A stretch of 64,000 nucleotides of DNA from Solobacterium sp. Its GTDB lineage: Bacteria > Bacillota_I > Bacilli_A > Erysipelotrichales > Erysipelotrichaceae. The notes under the pieces were generated by a model. It searched no databases and had not been told where the DNA came from. It worked only from the letters and a program-made list of their open reading frames with translations. The position numbers and the translations under genes are program-made. The stretch spans positions 42,703 to 106,702 of the forward strand of contig JAKVKC010000004.1 in the NCBI GenBank assembly GCA_022486705.1, in the 5' to 3' direction. This document shows, one piece after another, positions 52,129-61,742 of this stretch (position 1 is its first letter; the number at the start of each line of letters is the position of its first letter).

Positions 52129-52710
52129 ATGAATAAGATTAAATACGGCTGCAAAAATGCTTATTATTCTGTTATTTCAAAGGATGATACTACTGGAGCA
52201 GAAAAGTATGCTACTCCAATTAAGCTTCCTGGAGCTAAGAGCATTTCGTTATCTCCTACCGGAGACGATACGGAAGAATATGCAGATGATAATATCTGGT
52301 ATTCTGCAACATCTAACACTGGATACGATGGCACTGTCGAACTGATGGGATTGCCTGATTCGTTCTTGACTGATGTATTAGGGCAGACTAAGGACGCGAC
52401 GTCTGGTGCACTGATCGAAAAATCTAGTGATAAACACAGTGAATTTGCTTTGCTTTTTGAAACATCATTTGAAGGTGATGAAAAGCTTACATCTAAACGC
52501 GCTCTGATGTATCGTTGCACGATTGCACGTCCAGACGAAGGCGGAAGTACAAAAGAGAAGGCTATTTCTGCAGCAACAGATTCTCTGAAAATCAAATGTC
52601 TTCCGCGTGAATCAGATTGCGCTGTAAAGGCATCTGTTGTTAATACGGACACTGCATTTAGCACATGGTTTGATAAGGTATTTGAAGTTGCTAAAACAAC
52701 TGGGGAATAG
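52129..52710 (+). CDS. Major tail tube protein
   Basis: 193 residues, beta-rich; KLPGAKSISLSPTGDDTEEYADD and GYDGTVELMGLPDSF are typical of siphophage tail tube proteins. RBS AAAGGG. Confidence 0.85.
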   Translation: MNKIKYGCKNAYYSVISKDDTTGAEKYATPIKLPGAKSISLSPTGDDTEEYADDNIWYSATSNTGYDGTVELMGLPDSFLTDVLGQTKDATSGALIEKSSDKHSEFALLFETSFEGDEKLTSKRALMYRCTIARPDEGGSTKEKAISAATDSLKIKCLPRESDCAVKASVVNTDTAFSTWFDKVFEVAKTTGE

Positions 52711-52718
52711 GAGATAAG

Positions 52719-53060
52719 ATGCAGAAAGATATTGTGATTGATGGAAAAAAAGTTACATTCAAGGCAACAGCATATACTGTTGTTAAGTATAGAGACATAT
52801 TTGGCAGAGATCTCTTGAAAGATATGGAAACAGTTAATAAGCATGATATTGAAGATAAATCATATGTATCTGGAGATGATCTTTCTATTCTGCTTGATTT
52901 TGGCTGGACCATGGCAAAGCAAGCTGATCAAAGCATTCCGAATAGTGTTGAAGAATGGACGGATCAATTCAATACCTTTCCTGTTTTTAAACTTGGATTA
53001 GAATGGCGGATCATTTGGGGATTGGCAAATGGTACGCTTGAAACAACAAAAAAAGCATAA
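52719..53060 (+). CDS. Tail assembly chaperone G (short product)
   Basis: 113 residues (VIDGKKVTFKATAYTVVKYRD, LLDFGWTMAKQ). Precedes the tape measure gene as in lambda G. It ends in a slippery A7 run, and a -1 frameshift adds a T domain (see the next entry). RBS GGAG. Confidence 0.85.
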   Translation: MQKDIVIDGKKVTFKATAYTVVKYRDIFGRDLLKDMETVNKHDIEDKSYVSGDDLSILLDFGWTMAKQADQSIPNSVEEWTDQFNTFPVFKLGLEWRIIWGLANGTLETTKKA

Positions 53061-53242
53061 AGCCGACTGAGCGTCCCCTCAGCTCGGCACTTTTTATCTT
53101 ACGATGTAAACAACTTGGGCTAAGTATTTTTGAGCTCGATGAAATAACAATTGGAGAAGTGTTTGACATGTTATCAGAAAGCAGCAATGACAGTTATGAG
53201 TGGGCAACATTAGCAACAAATGATGATATAAAAGCACTTTAA
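52719..53242 (+). CDS. Tail assembly chaperone GT (-1 frameshift product)
   Basis: The frame open in -1 after the A7 run runs without a stop from about 53,054 to 53,240-53,242, reading SIKPTERPLSSALFIL, then CKQLGLSIFELDEITIGE and VFDMLSESSNDSYEW. There is no start codon of its own in good context, so it is made only as an extension of the G protein. The fusion is ~174 residues. It recruits tail tube subunits to the tape measure. Confidence 0.8.
53048..53088 (+). promoter_or_regulatory. Programmed -1 frameshift signal
   Basis: Slippery heptamer A-AAA-AAA (53,048-53,054) in phase with the G frame, a seven-base spacer, then a stem GCCGACTGAG paired with CTCAG-C-TCGGC (one bulged base, loop CGTCCC) at 53,062-53,088. 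The G stop codon TAA lies between heptamer and stem. Confidence 0.82.
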
Positions 53243-53258
53243 AGAAAGGTGATTGGAT

Positions 53259-56200
53259 ATGGGATCGAATAGAATTAAAGGAATCACTATTGAAATTGGC
53301 GGCGACACTACCAAGCTATCTCAGTCATTAAAAGGAATTGACAGATCATTGAAGAATACTCAATCTCAGTTGAAAGATGTAAATTCTCTTTTAAAATTCA
53401 ATCCAGGCAATACGGAACTTCTAACACAGAAACAAACATTATTAGCAAATAGTGTTAAGCAGACGAAAGAACGTTCTGATGAATTAAAAAAAGCATTGGC
53501 AGAGATGGATGCCAATAATGTAGACAAAACAAGTGAGCAATATCAGGCATTGCAAAGAGAAATAATTGCAACAGATGGAAAGCTCGATAGCCTAAAAAAA
53601 ACACAGGCAGAATTTGGCAATGTTGCTAGCCAACAGATACAGATTGCTGGCGATAATATCATTAAATACGGGGATAAGGTTAGCAAAGTAGGAGATACTC
53701 TGACCAAAAGCATAACTCTTCCTATTACAGCAATCGGAGCCGCTTCAGTAGCGGCATTTAATGAGGTTGACAAAGGATCGGATATTATTGTTGAGAAAAC
53801 TGGAGCAACCGGAGATTCGTTAGAAGAAATGAATAAATCGATGGAAAATATAGCCACATCTATTCCTACTGATTTTGAAACTGCCGGATCAGCAATCGGT
53901 GAAGTAAACACTAGATTCGGGCTGACAGGACAGGCGCTAGAGGACCTCTCAACACAATTTGTAGAATTTGCTAAAGTTAATAATACTGATGTATCGACAT
54001 CTGTAGATAATGTGCAGAAGGTAATGGCCGCGTTTAACGTACCTGCAGAAGATGCAAATCAGATACTTGATACTATGAATTCTGTTGGACAGTCAACTGG
54101 AATATCAATGGATACATTAGCCGGAACAATGAGCTCTAATGCATCATCTTTGCAGGAAATGGGCCTTAATGCGTATTCTAGTGCAAAGTTCTTAGGTGAG
54201 GTAGAAGTATCTGGATCTGATACAAGTGCAGTTATGGCAGGCTTAAAAAAAGCATTGACAAACGCATCTGCCGAAGGAAAACCAATGGCACAGGCATTGC
54301 AGGAGATCCAAGATGAAATGCAGAATGGCACTGACAGCACGAAAGTAATGAACGATGCAGTGGATTTGTTTGGATCAAAAGCAGCTCCCCAGATTGTCAA
54401 TGCATGCAAATCTGGAAAACTATCGTTTAACGATTTGTCGGTTAGCGCCTCTGATGCTGCTGGATCTGTTTCGAATACGTTCAATGGTACGCTAGATCCA
54501 ATCGATGAATGGGAAAAAACATTAAATAAGCTTAAGGTTACTGGTGCTAAACTTGGCAACAGTTTAAGCAAAGTTCTGCAGCCTGCAATTGAAAAAGTTG
54601 GCGGATATGCTGAAAAACTTGCAGATTGGTTTGACGGATTGTCTGACTCAGAAAAAGAACAGGTTGTAAATCTTGCTTTGATGGCAGCGGCAGCTGGACC
54701 TGTTATTAAAATAGCCGGTAAAGGAGTAAGTGCAATTGGAGCGTGTGTTAAGGGATTCGGCCAATTGAGCGCCGGGGCATCCGTATTTGTAACAGCAATG
54801 AAGGATGGAGAAGGAGCATCTGCGGCATTCTCTGCAATCGGATTAAATCCTATGGCATTAGCAATCACTGCCGGAGTTGTTGCTTTCGGTGCCTTAGCAA
54901 TTGCCTGCAAAAATTCATCCGATCAGTTCAGACAACAGATTAAAGATCAATATGGATTGACGGATGCTGAACAGTCGAATATAGATAAAATCAATGAACA
55001 GGCAGACGCATATGGAAAGTTGAAAACCGCTTCAAAAGAAAATTCTGATGCTGTAGTTTCTCAATTTGGCCATTATGAAGATCTTGCTAATGAGTATGAT
55101 ACTTTGCTTGACGCTAATGGCCAGGTAAAAGAAGGCGAAGAAGATCGCGCAAACTTCATAACAACAACATTATCTCAGGCGTTAGGAATCGAGGGAGATG
55201 ACCTTCAAGATCTTATTAACAAAAATGGGAATCTTTCCAGTGCAATTGACGATGTGATGACGAAGAAAAAAGCGCAAGCAATGCTTGACGCTTATCAGGA
55301 TCAATATACTGAAGCAATAAAAGAACAGAAAAATGCGTTGGTAACGTATGCTAAGGCACAAGAAGACTACAATAATAAGGTTGAAACTGGTAAAGAAGCA
55401 CAGGCTCGTTATAAGGCTGCATTGGAAGCTGTAACAACAGCTCAGCAGTTGAATGGAGCAGCATCGCAGACACAGCTTGATGAGCTGAATGCTGCCAGCT
55501 TAGCATATGGAGATGCAAAGGCAGGCCTTGATGCAACGGCAGAAGCACAGCAAAACGCTTCTGATACTCTGATTGGCTATAATGCAACTATTGCTAACTA
55601 TGAGGGCGTTTCTGCTGCCATTATCAGCGGTGATACAGCATCGATTAATACATCATTAGACAATTTAACAAATGGATTTATTACTGCTGAAAATGGAACA
55701 AGACAATCTCTTGAAAATCAGGTAACAAACATGAATCAAACATATCAGCAGTTGGATGCTGCGGTTAAATCAGGAGCTCCAGGAGTAACACAGTCAATGG
55801 TTGATAATGCAAAAGCAATGGTTGATAAAGCAAACGAGGAACTCGAAAAACTTCCGCCTGATGCAGATGCCATGGGTAATCAATATAAAATGAATATTGA
55901 TGAAGATACACAGGCTGCTGTTGACGCTGCACAGATAAATGCGCAGAAGCTTCCTGCCGCCACAAATGTTGATCTAAGCCAGTCAGCAACAAGCACTGGA
56001 GGATCATACAAAGACAATGTAACAAGTGAATTTAACGATGCTGAGTCTAATGTGAGTGGATCTCTTGACACTATGTCAAATGATGCAAGCAATACATCTT
56101 TTGATTTGTCAAAACATATAGCATTACCTCATTTTGGCTGGTCAGGGGATTTTTCTTTGGATCCGTTGCAGATACCTCATGTCACTATAGACTGGTATAA

Positions 56201-56459
56201 AAAAGCAATGCAACGTCCTTATTTGCTCTCTGGAGCAACTATATTCGGACAAACATCAAATGGCCAATATTTGGGCGGTGGCGAAGCCGGTAATGAAGTG
56301 ATCATGTCGGAACAATTGGCTAATAGTTTGCAAGGTAGAACCGTCAACAATTCGTTTACGATTATCCAACAGCCTGGTCAAGATGCTAGATCAATGGCAC
56401 TTGAAGTTGGCAGAATATTAAATGATCAAACATGCAGAAAGGATAGCGTTTGGAAATGA
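53259..56459 (+). CDS. Tail tape measure protein
   Basis: 1066 residues. N-terminal coiled coil (LKGIDRSLKNTQSQLKDV), a membrane-like hydrophobic region around 470-550 (LMAAAAGPVIKIAGKG, ALAITAGVVAFGALAIAC), then Ala/Gln-rich helices. It sets tail length and helps DNA enter the cell. The ATG at 53,259 lies after AAAGGTG; the earlier TTG at 53,253 is too close to it. Confidence 0.93.
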   Translation: MGSNRIKGITIEIGGDTTKLSQSLKGIDRSLKNTQSQLKDVNSLLKFNPGNTELLTQKQTLLANSVKQTKERSDELKKALAEMDANNVDKTSEQYQALQREIIATDGKLDSLKKTQAEFGNVASQQIQIAGDNIIKYGDKVSKVGDTLTKSITLPITAIGAASVAAFNEVDKGSDIIVEKTGATGDSLEEMNKSMENIATSIPTDFETAGSAIGEVNTRFGLTGQALEDLSTQFVEFAKVNNTDVSTSVDNVQKVMAAFNVPAEDANQILDTMNSVGQSTGISMDTLAGTMSSNASSLQEMGLNAYSSAKFLGEVEVSGSDTSAVMAGLKKALTNASAEGKPMAQALQEIQDEMQNGTDSTKVMNDAVDLFGSKAAPQIVNACKSGKLSFNDLSVSASDAAGSVSNTFNGTLDPIDEWEKTLNKLKVTGAKLGNSLSKVLQPAIEKVGGYAEKLADWFDGLSDSEKEQVVNLALMAAAAGPVIKIAGKGVSAIGACVKGFGQLSAGASVFVTAMKDGEGASAAFSAIGLNPMALAITAGVVAFGALAIACKNSSDQFRQQIKDQYGLTDAEQSNIDKINEQADAYGKLKTASKENSDAVVSQFGHYEDLANEYDTLLDANGQVKEGEEDRANFITTTLSQALGIEGDDLQDLINKNGNLSSAIDDVMTKKKAQAMLDAYQDQYTEAIKEQKNALVTYAKAQEDYNNKVETGKEAQARYKAALEAVTTAQQLNGAASQTQLDELNAASLAYGDAKAGLDATAEAQQNASDTLIGYNATIANYEGVSAAIISGDTASINTSLDNLTNGFITAENGTRQSLENQVTNMNQTYQQLDAAVKSGAPGVTQSMVDNAKAMVDKANEELEKLPPDADAMGNQYKMNIDEDTQAAVDAAQINAQKLPAATNVDLSQSATSTGGSYKDNVTSEFNDAESNVSGSLDTMSNDASNTSFDLSKHIALPHFGWSGDFSLDPLQIPHVTIDWYKKAMQRPYLLSGATIFGQTSNGQYLGGGEAGNEVIMSEQLANSLQGRTVNNSFTIIQQPGQDARSMALEVGRILNDQTCRKDSVWK

Positions 56460-57151
56460 CAGGAGAAGTAATTTTAAATGGTGTAAGCTCAAAAACATTG
56501 AAACTGCATGTGACACAACTCACTGCTTATGATGATCCAGAAAGAGACGTATCAGAAATCGAAGTGCCAGGCAGAAATGGATCACTGTTTATTGATAATG
56601 GAAGATATAAAAATAAGAGTATTGGATATCATTTTTCAAGTGATGATTTTTCGCAAATAAACTCGTTTAAATCTTGGGCAGGACAATTAAAAAATAATTA
56701 CAAAAGGATTGAAGACTCATATAATCCAGACGTTTACATTTCTGCAATGTTAACAGGACCAATTGAATTCACAAAAATTATCATAGGAAAAATGTATGCA
56801 GCAGATATTACATTCACGCGAAAACCTCAAAAATTCCTAAAAACAGGTGAAACACCTGTAACGATTTCTGCTGAAGGGACAATAACAAATCCAACGCTTG
56901 AATACGCAAAGCCGTTAATCACTGTGACCGGTACAGGCGTTTTGTCTGTCAATGGCACGATTGTTACGATCAATAAAAATGAAACGACGATAACATTGGA
57001 CTGTGAGGCTGAAGATGCTTATACAGGAGTTGAAAACAAAAATGGAGATATTTTTATTGACGATTTCCCGACATTGCAACCTGGTGTTAACGCGATAATC
57101 CCTGCTGATCAAATGACGGTAGAAATAACTCCACGCTGGTGGCGGTTATGA
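56456..57151 (+). CDS. Distal tail protein (Dit)
   Basis: 231 residues; the N-terminal hub domain has YDDPERDVSEIEVPGRNGSL and NKSIGYHFSSDDF, typical of Dit proteins that cap the tube and carry the baseplate. ATG overlaps the tape measure stop (ATGA). Confidence 0.85.
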   Translation: MTGEVILNGVSSKTLKLHVTQLTAYDDPERDVSEIEVPGRNGSLFIDNGRYKNKSIGYHFSSDDFSQINSFKSWAGQLKNNYKRIEDSYNPDVYISAMLTGPIEFTKIIIGKMYAADITFTRKPQKFLKTGETPVTISAEGTITNPTLEYAKPLITVTGTGVLSVNGTIVTINKNETTITLDCEAEDAYTGVENKNGDIFIDDFPTLQPGVNAIIPADQMTVEITPRWWRL

Positions 57152-58878
57152 TACCAATCCTGTTAGATCATTCTAAAGCTCTTGCGGAGCTTGTAGAGGA
57201 CAAAACTAATGGCATTGGGCGATTGAGCGAGATTACTAATTGCACGGTGTCAGAGGAACGAAACGGGGCATTTACGGCTTCATTTGATTATCCGATAACT
57301 GGAAAATATTACAAAAATATTGACGTTGACTCGCTTGTCAAAATTAAACCGAATGAGGATACTGAAAATCAGATTTTCCGGGTTGCCGAAATCAGTCGCC
57401 CAATAAATGGAGTATGTACATATTCGCTCAACCATATTACTTACGATTTGAGCAAGACAGTTGTCACACCATTTACGGCAAAAGGAGCTACACAAGCATG
57501 TATTGAGCTTAAAGCTCATCTGGTCACTGAGGCTCCGTTTGAAATCCAGGCGGATGGGCTGAACGAAGACAGTACGTTTACAGTTTCGGAACCGCAGTCG
57601 TTGCGGTCATTGCTAGGCGGTCAATCCGGCTCAATGCTAGATACATTCGGCGGTGAATATGAGTGGAACAATTTAAAAGTTGTTTTGCATATGCACAGAG
57701 GGTCAGACAACAACGTATCTATCAGATACGGTAAGAACCTCATTGATATTAACCATGATACAAACGCGGAATCTATGTACACAGCAATCTATCCGTACGC
57801 TAAATCAAATGAAACGGTTATTCAGGGGGCATTGCACACAATAAAAGAAGCTTCATTACCATCAGTTAAGGCCATGGATTTCAGTTCCTACTTTTCTCAG
57901 GACGAGGAAATAACGGCAGAAAAAGTTAACGCAAAATGTGACTCTTACATTGCATCAAATGATTTAACAGCGCCAAAAATAAATATCAAAGTCAAATTCC
58001 AGCCGTTGGCCGCGACAGAAGAATACAAAAATATCGCACCGCTGGAACATGTAGCACTATGCGATACTGTGCATGTTTTTTATCCGAAACTGAGAGTTAA
58101 AGCATCTGCAAAGGTCATCTCTTACGAATATGATGTTCTGAAAGAACAGTACAATACGATCGAACTAGGCGATGCTAAGAATAGCTTGTCAGATACGATT
58201 GCTGACCAGTCAGCGGCCATTAAGCAGGAACATGCAACGACAAGCGGAAAAATTAGTCAGGTCATGCAAAGCATCATTGACTCGACTAACAGCATCAGAG
58301 GCGGATCAGGCGGCTATGTAGTCATCAACAAAGATGACAGCGGAGTTAACAGAGAGATCCTGATCATGGACACTCCTGATCAGCAGACGGCCAAGAATGT
58401 TATCCGAGCTAATAAAAATGGCATTGGATTTTCAAATGCTGGCATTAACGGTGTTTTTAATTCCGCGTGGAATATTGATGGAACATTTGATGCGGAACAG
58501 ATTAATGTTATCAATTTAACTGCAAGCATGTTCCTCGGATCAACTATTGATCTAGGAGGCTTGGACAATAAATCTGGAGTGCTAAAATTGCGCGATGAGA
58601 ATAACAACGTAATAGGAACACTTACAAAAGACGGTCTTGTCATGTATGGTCAAGACGGGTCTTATGTAAAAATGAATAATGATGTCGGCTTTGCCGGTTA
58701 TGACAAAAACGGCATTAAAATCTACTGGGTTTCTGGAGATGAGTTTCATATGAAAAAGTCGGTTGTTGAGGAAGAAATTACGCTTTGCAATAAAATGCGT
58801 TTTATTCCAATCACCATTTACAACAGCGATGGCTCTATTAAAAATGATGGCATTGGATTGGTGAGCGTAGAAAGATGA
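57148..58878 (+). CDS. Tail-associated protein (Tal/prophage endopeptidase-type)
   Basis: 576 residues. The N-terminal ~370 residues match the gp27-like tail tip module (LSEITNCTVSEERNGAFTAS, INGVCTYSLNHITYDLS, ENIAPLEHVALCDTVHV-like KNIAPLEHVALCDTVHV). No lytic domain motif is evident. Start at 57,148 overlapping the Dit stop. Confidence 0.85.
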   Translation: MIPILLDHSKALAELVEDKTNGIGRLSEITNCTVSEERNGAFTASFDYPITGKYYKNIDVDSLVKIKPNEDTENQIFRVAEISRPINGVCTYSLNHITYDLSKTVVTPFTAKGATQACIELKAHLVTEAPFEIQADGLNEDSTFTVSEPQSLRSLLGGQSGSMLDTFGGEYEWNNLKVVLHMHRGSDNNVSIRYGKNLIDINHDTNAESMYTAIYPYAKSNETVIQGALHTIKEASLPSVKAMDFSSYFSQDEEITAEKVNAKCDSYIASNDLTAPKINIKVKFQPLAATEEYKNIAPLEHVALCDTVHVFYPKLRVKASAKVISYEYDVLKEQYNTIELGDAKNSLSDTIADQSAAIKQEHATTSGKISQVMQSIIDSTNSIRGGSGGYVVINKDDSGVNREILIMDTPDQQTAKNVIRANKNGIGFSNAGINGVFNSAWNIDGTFDAEQINVINLTASMFLGSTIDLGGLDNKSGVLKLRDENNNVIGTLTKDGLVMYGQDGSYVKMNNDVGFAGYDKNGIKIYWVSGDEFHMKKSVVEEEITLCNKMRFIPITIYNSDGSIKNDGIGLVSVER

Positions 58879-58888
58879 GGCGATTTGA

Positions 58889-60802
58889 ATGGCAACATTA
58901 ACAAGCGATTGGCAAGAAATCGCCAGGACTAGCCAGAATACAGGTTACGGCAACCAATATGTAATTTTTTATGCGTATGCAACCGAAGACGTGGCATCAA
59001 ACACATCTACTGTCCACACGCTGATCAGGACAACAGTTGAGGGCAGTGGAAACTTTGTCAATGTATCGAGTTGGAGCTGTGCTAGCGATACTGATTCGAC
59101 ATCAGGCGGTTCGACATCGTGGGGAGAAGGAGACCATAACCTATTAGAGAGCGCATGGACTGTCAGCCATAATGATGATGGATCAGGATCTGTATCTATT
59201 GGCATGCAGTTTAACGCGACTTTTAATATCACCGATTGGGGATATCGTACAACTGTAGGACTCCAAACAATCCCGCGTTATGCATCCATATCGCAATCAT
59301 TAGCATCAAAAACAGAAACATCTATTCAGATTAAATTTTCGGCATCCGCCGAATGCGATGGTGTGTGGTACAGCTTAAACGGAGGATCATGGCAGGGTAC
59401 CGGAGTGGTCCCACATGCAGGCGGATATTATACAATTACTGGGTTGTCTGGTAACACGGCATATACTGTAAAAACACGATTAAAAAGGACGGATAGCCAA
59501 TTGTATTCGGAAACTGGCGCAATCAGTGTAACTACCTACGATTGGCCACATGCGACTGGTTGCCCTGCATTTGTTATAGGTAATAACGTGATGGACACGC
59601 TATATAATCCATTGTCAAGACATTGCACTGTCATAATGCTTAACACAAATTGGGGCGAAGTTAAACGTACAATCAGCGGCAACACAAGCGCGTATTTTAA
59701 CAGTTCGGATTTCTCTGATGCATTGTATGCGTCTATTCCAAATGCTGATCATGGCAATTATGTTTGCCGAGTAGTGTATGGATCATCATCCAGAGATGAT
59801 TATGGCACATATTACGTCAATGCTAATGTTTGCTGTCCAAGTGTGTCGGGATTGACGTATATTGACACGAACAGTAAGACTTTGGCAATCACTGGCGATG
59901 CATCTAAGATTGTCCAAAATATTGGTACTCCGAGTTATTCGATGACGGCAACTGCTAGGTATCATGCATCATTATCCAGTGCAGTTCTCAAAGTCAATGG
60001 AGCAACGTATACTTGTACAATCAGCGGCAACACAATATCTGTGCAAGGTGGCGCAATTAACAGTTCCAGCGATGTTAATGCAATATGTGAAGTTACGGAC
60101 AGCAGAGGCATTGCTGCCGGTATGAGCGTGAAATTATCAATGCTTGCATATTCAAATCCAACTGCGATAAATACCGTCCATCGGCACAACAATTTCTATT
60201 CCGAAACAGACATCACTTGCGATTCTTCATTTTCACAGATTGGATCTAATGCACTGACGATTCAATATACAGCGACATCGCAAAATGGCGCCGTGATCAG
60301 CGGCTCACTATCTGACAATGTGATGATTACAAAAACGTTGGACAATAATCAATCGTGGACAATAGCAATAGTGTTAACAGATTCATTCGGCGGAAAAACA
60401 ACGTATAGCATTCCACTGCAACGCGGCCAGCCGATACTGTTTATTGATGGTCTGCTAGAGTCAATCAGTGTAGGGATGTTTCCGACAATCAAACAATCAA
60501 TCCAATCTGCCGGAGCAGTAACAGCAGCCAAAAAAGCGGTAACTGTTAACGCGTCCTCATGGTCAAGCTCAACAACCGCAGTCAATGGTACGAATTATTA
60601 CTATTACAACATTGCTTTGACTGCTGCATATGACGAGCATCCAACGATCACTCTAAAACCTGCCGGCACATTGCCAACGACCGCTGAGAGCAACGCATAC
60701 AACTGTATGGACCAGGCGAACACCAGCGGAACAACATTGACACTGTATGCAAAAATTAAACCAACTAGCAATTTCAGCATAAACATAGAGGGAGTCGCAT
60801 AA
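58889..60802 (+). CDS. Minor structural/receptor-binding protein (DUF859 type)
   Basis: 637 residues, Ser/Thr/Asn-rich, beta-structured: SVSHNDDGSGSVSIGMQF-like NDDGSGSVSIGMQF, a fibronectin-like segment (ITGLSGNTAYTVKTRL) and VGMFPTIKQSIQSAG near the end. This layout is found in tail-tip proteins of Bacillota phages. It probably touches the host surface. Confidence 0.7.
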   Translation: MATLTSDWQEIARTSQNTGYGNQYVIFYAYATEDVASNTSTVHTLIRTTVEGSGNFVNVSSWSCASDTDSTSGGSTSWGEGDHNLLESAWTVSHNDDGSGSVSIGMQFNATFNITDWGYRTTVGLQTIPRYASISQSLASKTETSIQIKFSASAECDGVWYSLNGGSWQGTGVVPHAGGYYTITGLSGNTAYTVKTRLKRTDSQLYSETGAISVTTYDWPHATGCPAFVIGNNVMDTLYNPLSRHCTVIMLNTNWGEVKRTISGNTSAYFNSSDFSDALYASIPNADHGNYVCRVVYGSSSRDDYGTYYVNANVCCPSVSGLTYIDTNSKTLAITGDASKIVQNIGTPSYSMTATARYHASLSSAVLKVNGATYTCTISGNTISVQGGAINSSSDVNAICEVTDSRGIAAGMSVKLSMLAYSNPTAINTVHRHNNFYSETDITCDSSFSQIGSNALTIQYTATSQNGAVISGSLSDNVMITKTLDNNQSWTIAIVLTDSFGGKTTYSIPLQRGQPILFIDGLLESISVGMFPTIKQSIQSAGAVTAAKKAVTVNASSWSSSTTAVNGTNYYYYNIALTAAYDEHPTITLKPAGTLPTTAESNAYNCMDQANTSGTTLTLYAKIKPTSNFSINIEGVA

Positions 60803-60803
60803 T

Positions 60804-61229
60804 ATGGGAAAGGCAAAAATATTGCGTGAAAATCTATCGAGCGCTCAGATGCAATCTATAGCTGACTATGTTTTTAATAATAAAATTGCAGCAATAAAGC
60901 TCGAAGCGCTAAAAGCTTCGCATCCTGTTAAATCATATTATTGGTCAGACGACTCAACTAATCCTGCATCATTATTTGGATTTGGAACGTGGACATTGCT
61001 GAAGGACAGAGTATTGATTGGCGCAGGCAACTCTTATTCTGCCGGATCTATTGGCGGCGCCACAAGCCATAATCATACGGTAAGTTTCATTTTTACAGAC
61101 AGTTATGTAAATGGTACCGGACTTAAATATACGATCGGCGAATCAGTGGCAAAAAGTACGCATTACTCTGGCAACTCATCAAACATGATGCCGTATAAAG
61201 CAACGTACATATGGCAACGGACTGCATAA
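60804..61229 (+). CDS. Tail fibre / collar-like protein
   Basis: 141 residues: HPVKSYYWSDDSTNPASLFG, FGTWTLLKDRVLIGAGNSY and PYKATYIWQRTA, the pattern of short tail-collar or baseplate proteins. It has a paralogue at 61,743 (HPVKSYFISDDSTNPAQIFG ... TYIWRRTA). No G tract at its start. Confidence 0.75.
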   Translation: MGKAKILRENLSSAQMQSIADYVFNNKIAAIKLEALKASHPVKSYYWSDDSTNPASLFGFGTWTLLKDRVLIGAGNSYSAGSIGGATSHNHTVSFIFTDSYVNGTGLKYTIGESVAKSTHYSGNSSNMMPYKATYIWQRTA

Positions 61230-61238
61230 GGAGGAAAA

Positions 61239-61730
61239 ATGGGATTGTGTGAAATTATTCGGGGGGGGGTTCCAATTGACTCTTCCATGTCGTCGACCAG
61301 TGATTATCCGGTCAAAAACAAAGTAGTAAATGAAGCAATCAATTCAGCAAAAACAACTTTGCAAAATAATATAAATAACGTTGTGCAAAGCGGATCAAAC
61401 AGCAATGGATCATTCGTTAAATATGACGATGGAACTATGATCTGTTATAAGCATGTAAATGTAACTGTAAGCGTAACGAATACATGGGGAACACTCTATG
61501 AAAGCCCGGCATTTAGCTTGGGAAACTTTCCTGCATCATTCACAGCAGCACCGGTTATTAGCGCTACAGTATCAACAACAAAATCATTATCAGCCGGATT
61601 TAGCGGATGGCTAGAAGGCGTCTTTGCATCAACGGCATCATTTGTTGGCCAAACATATATTTTACGACCGACCAGTGCGGCAAACGTGCCATATACAATA
61701 GACATTATCGCCATCGGAAAATGGAAATAG
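61239..61730 (+). CDS. Tail fibre protein with nine-G tract near the start (in frame)
   Basis: 163 residues. It starts MGLCEIIRGGVPIDSS after GGAGG; the codons for RGGV are made by a run of nine G at 61,261-61,269. The rest is a Ser/Thr-rich beta structure (VSVTNTWGTLYESP, ILRPTSAANVPYTIDI). With nine G the frame is open, so this gene would be ON. Loss or gain of one base would close it soon. Confidence 0.75.
   Translation: MGLCEIIRGGVPIDSSMSSTSDYPVKNKVVNEAINSAKTTLQNNINNVVQSGSNSNGSFVKYDDGTMICYKHVNVTVSVTNTWGTLYESPAFSLGNFPASFTAAPVISATVSTTKSLSAGFSGWLEGVFASTASFVGQTYILRPTSAANVPYTIDIIAIGKWK
61261..61269 (+). repeat. Nine-G homopolymer, tail fibre gene 1
   Basis: Context C-GGGGGGGGG-TTCCA. It lies 22 bases after the ATG at 61,239. 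Confidence 0.85.
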
Positions 61731-61742
61731 GAGGAGAATCAG

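Noticed and set aside
53062..53095. Hairpin followed by TTTTTAT read as a terminator
   Set aside because: It lies exactly downstream of the slippery heptamer inside an open -1 frame; the frameshift role explains it better, though some termination is possible.
54059..54910. 283-codon open frame on the minus strand inside the tape measure gene
   Set aside because: Shadow of the plus-strand tape measure gene; no ribosome site and Ser/Ala-biased composition from the complementary codons.
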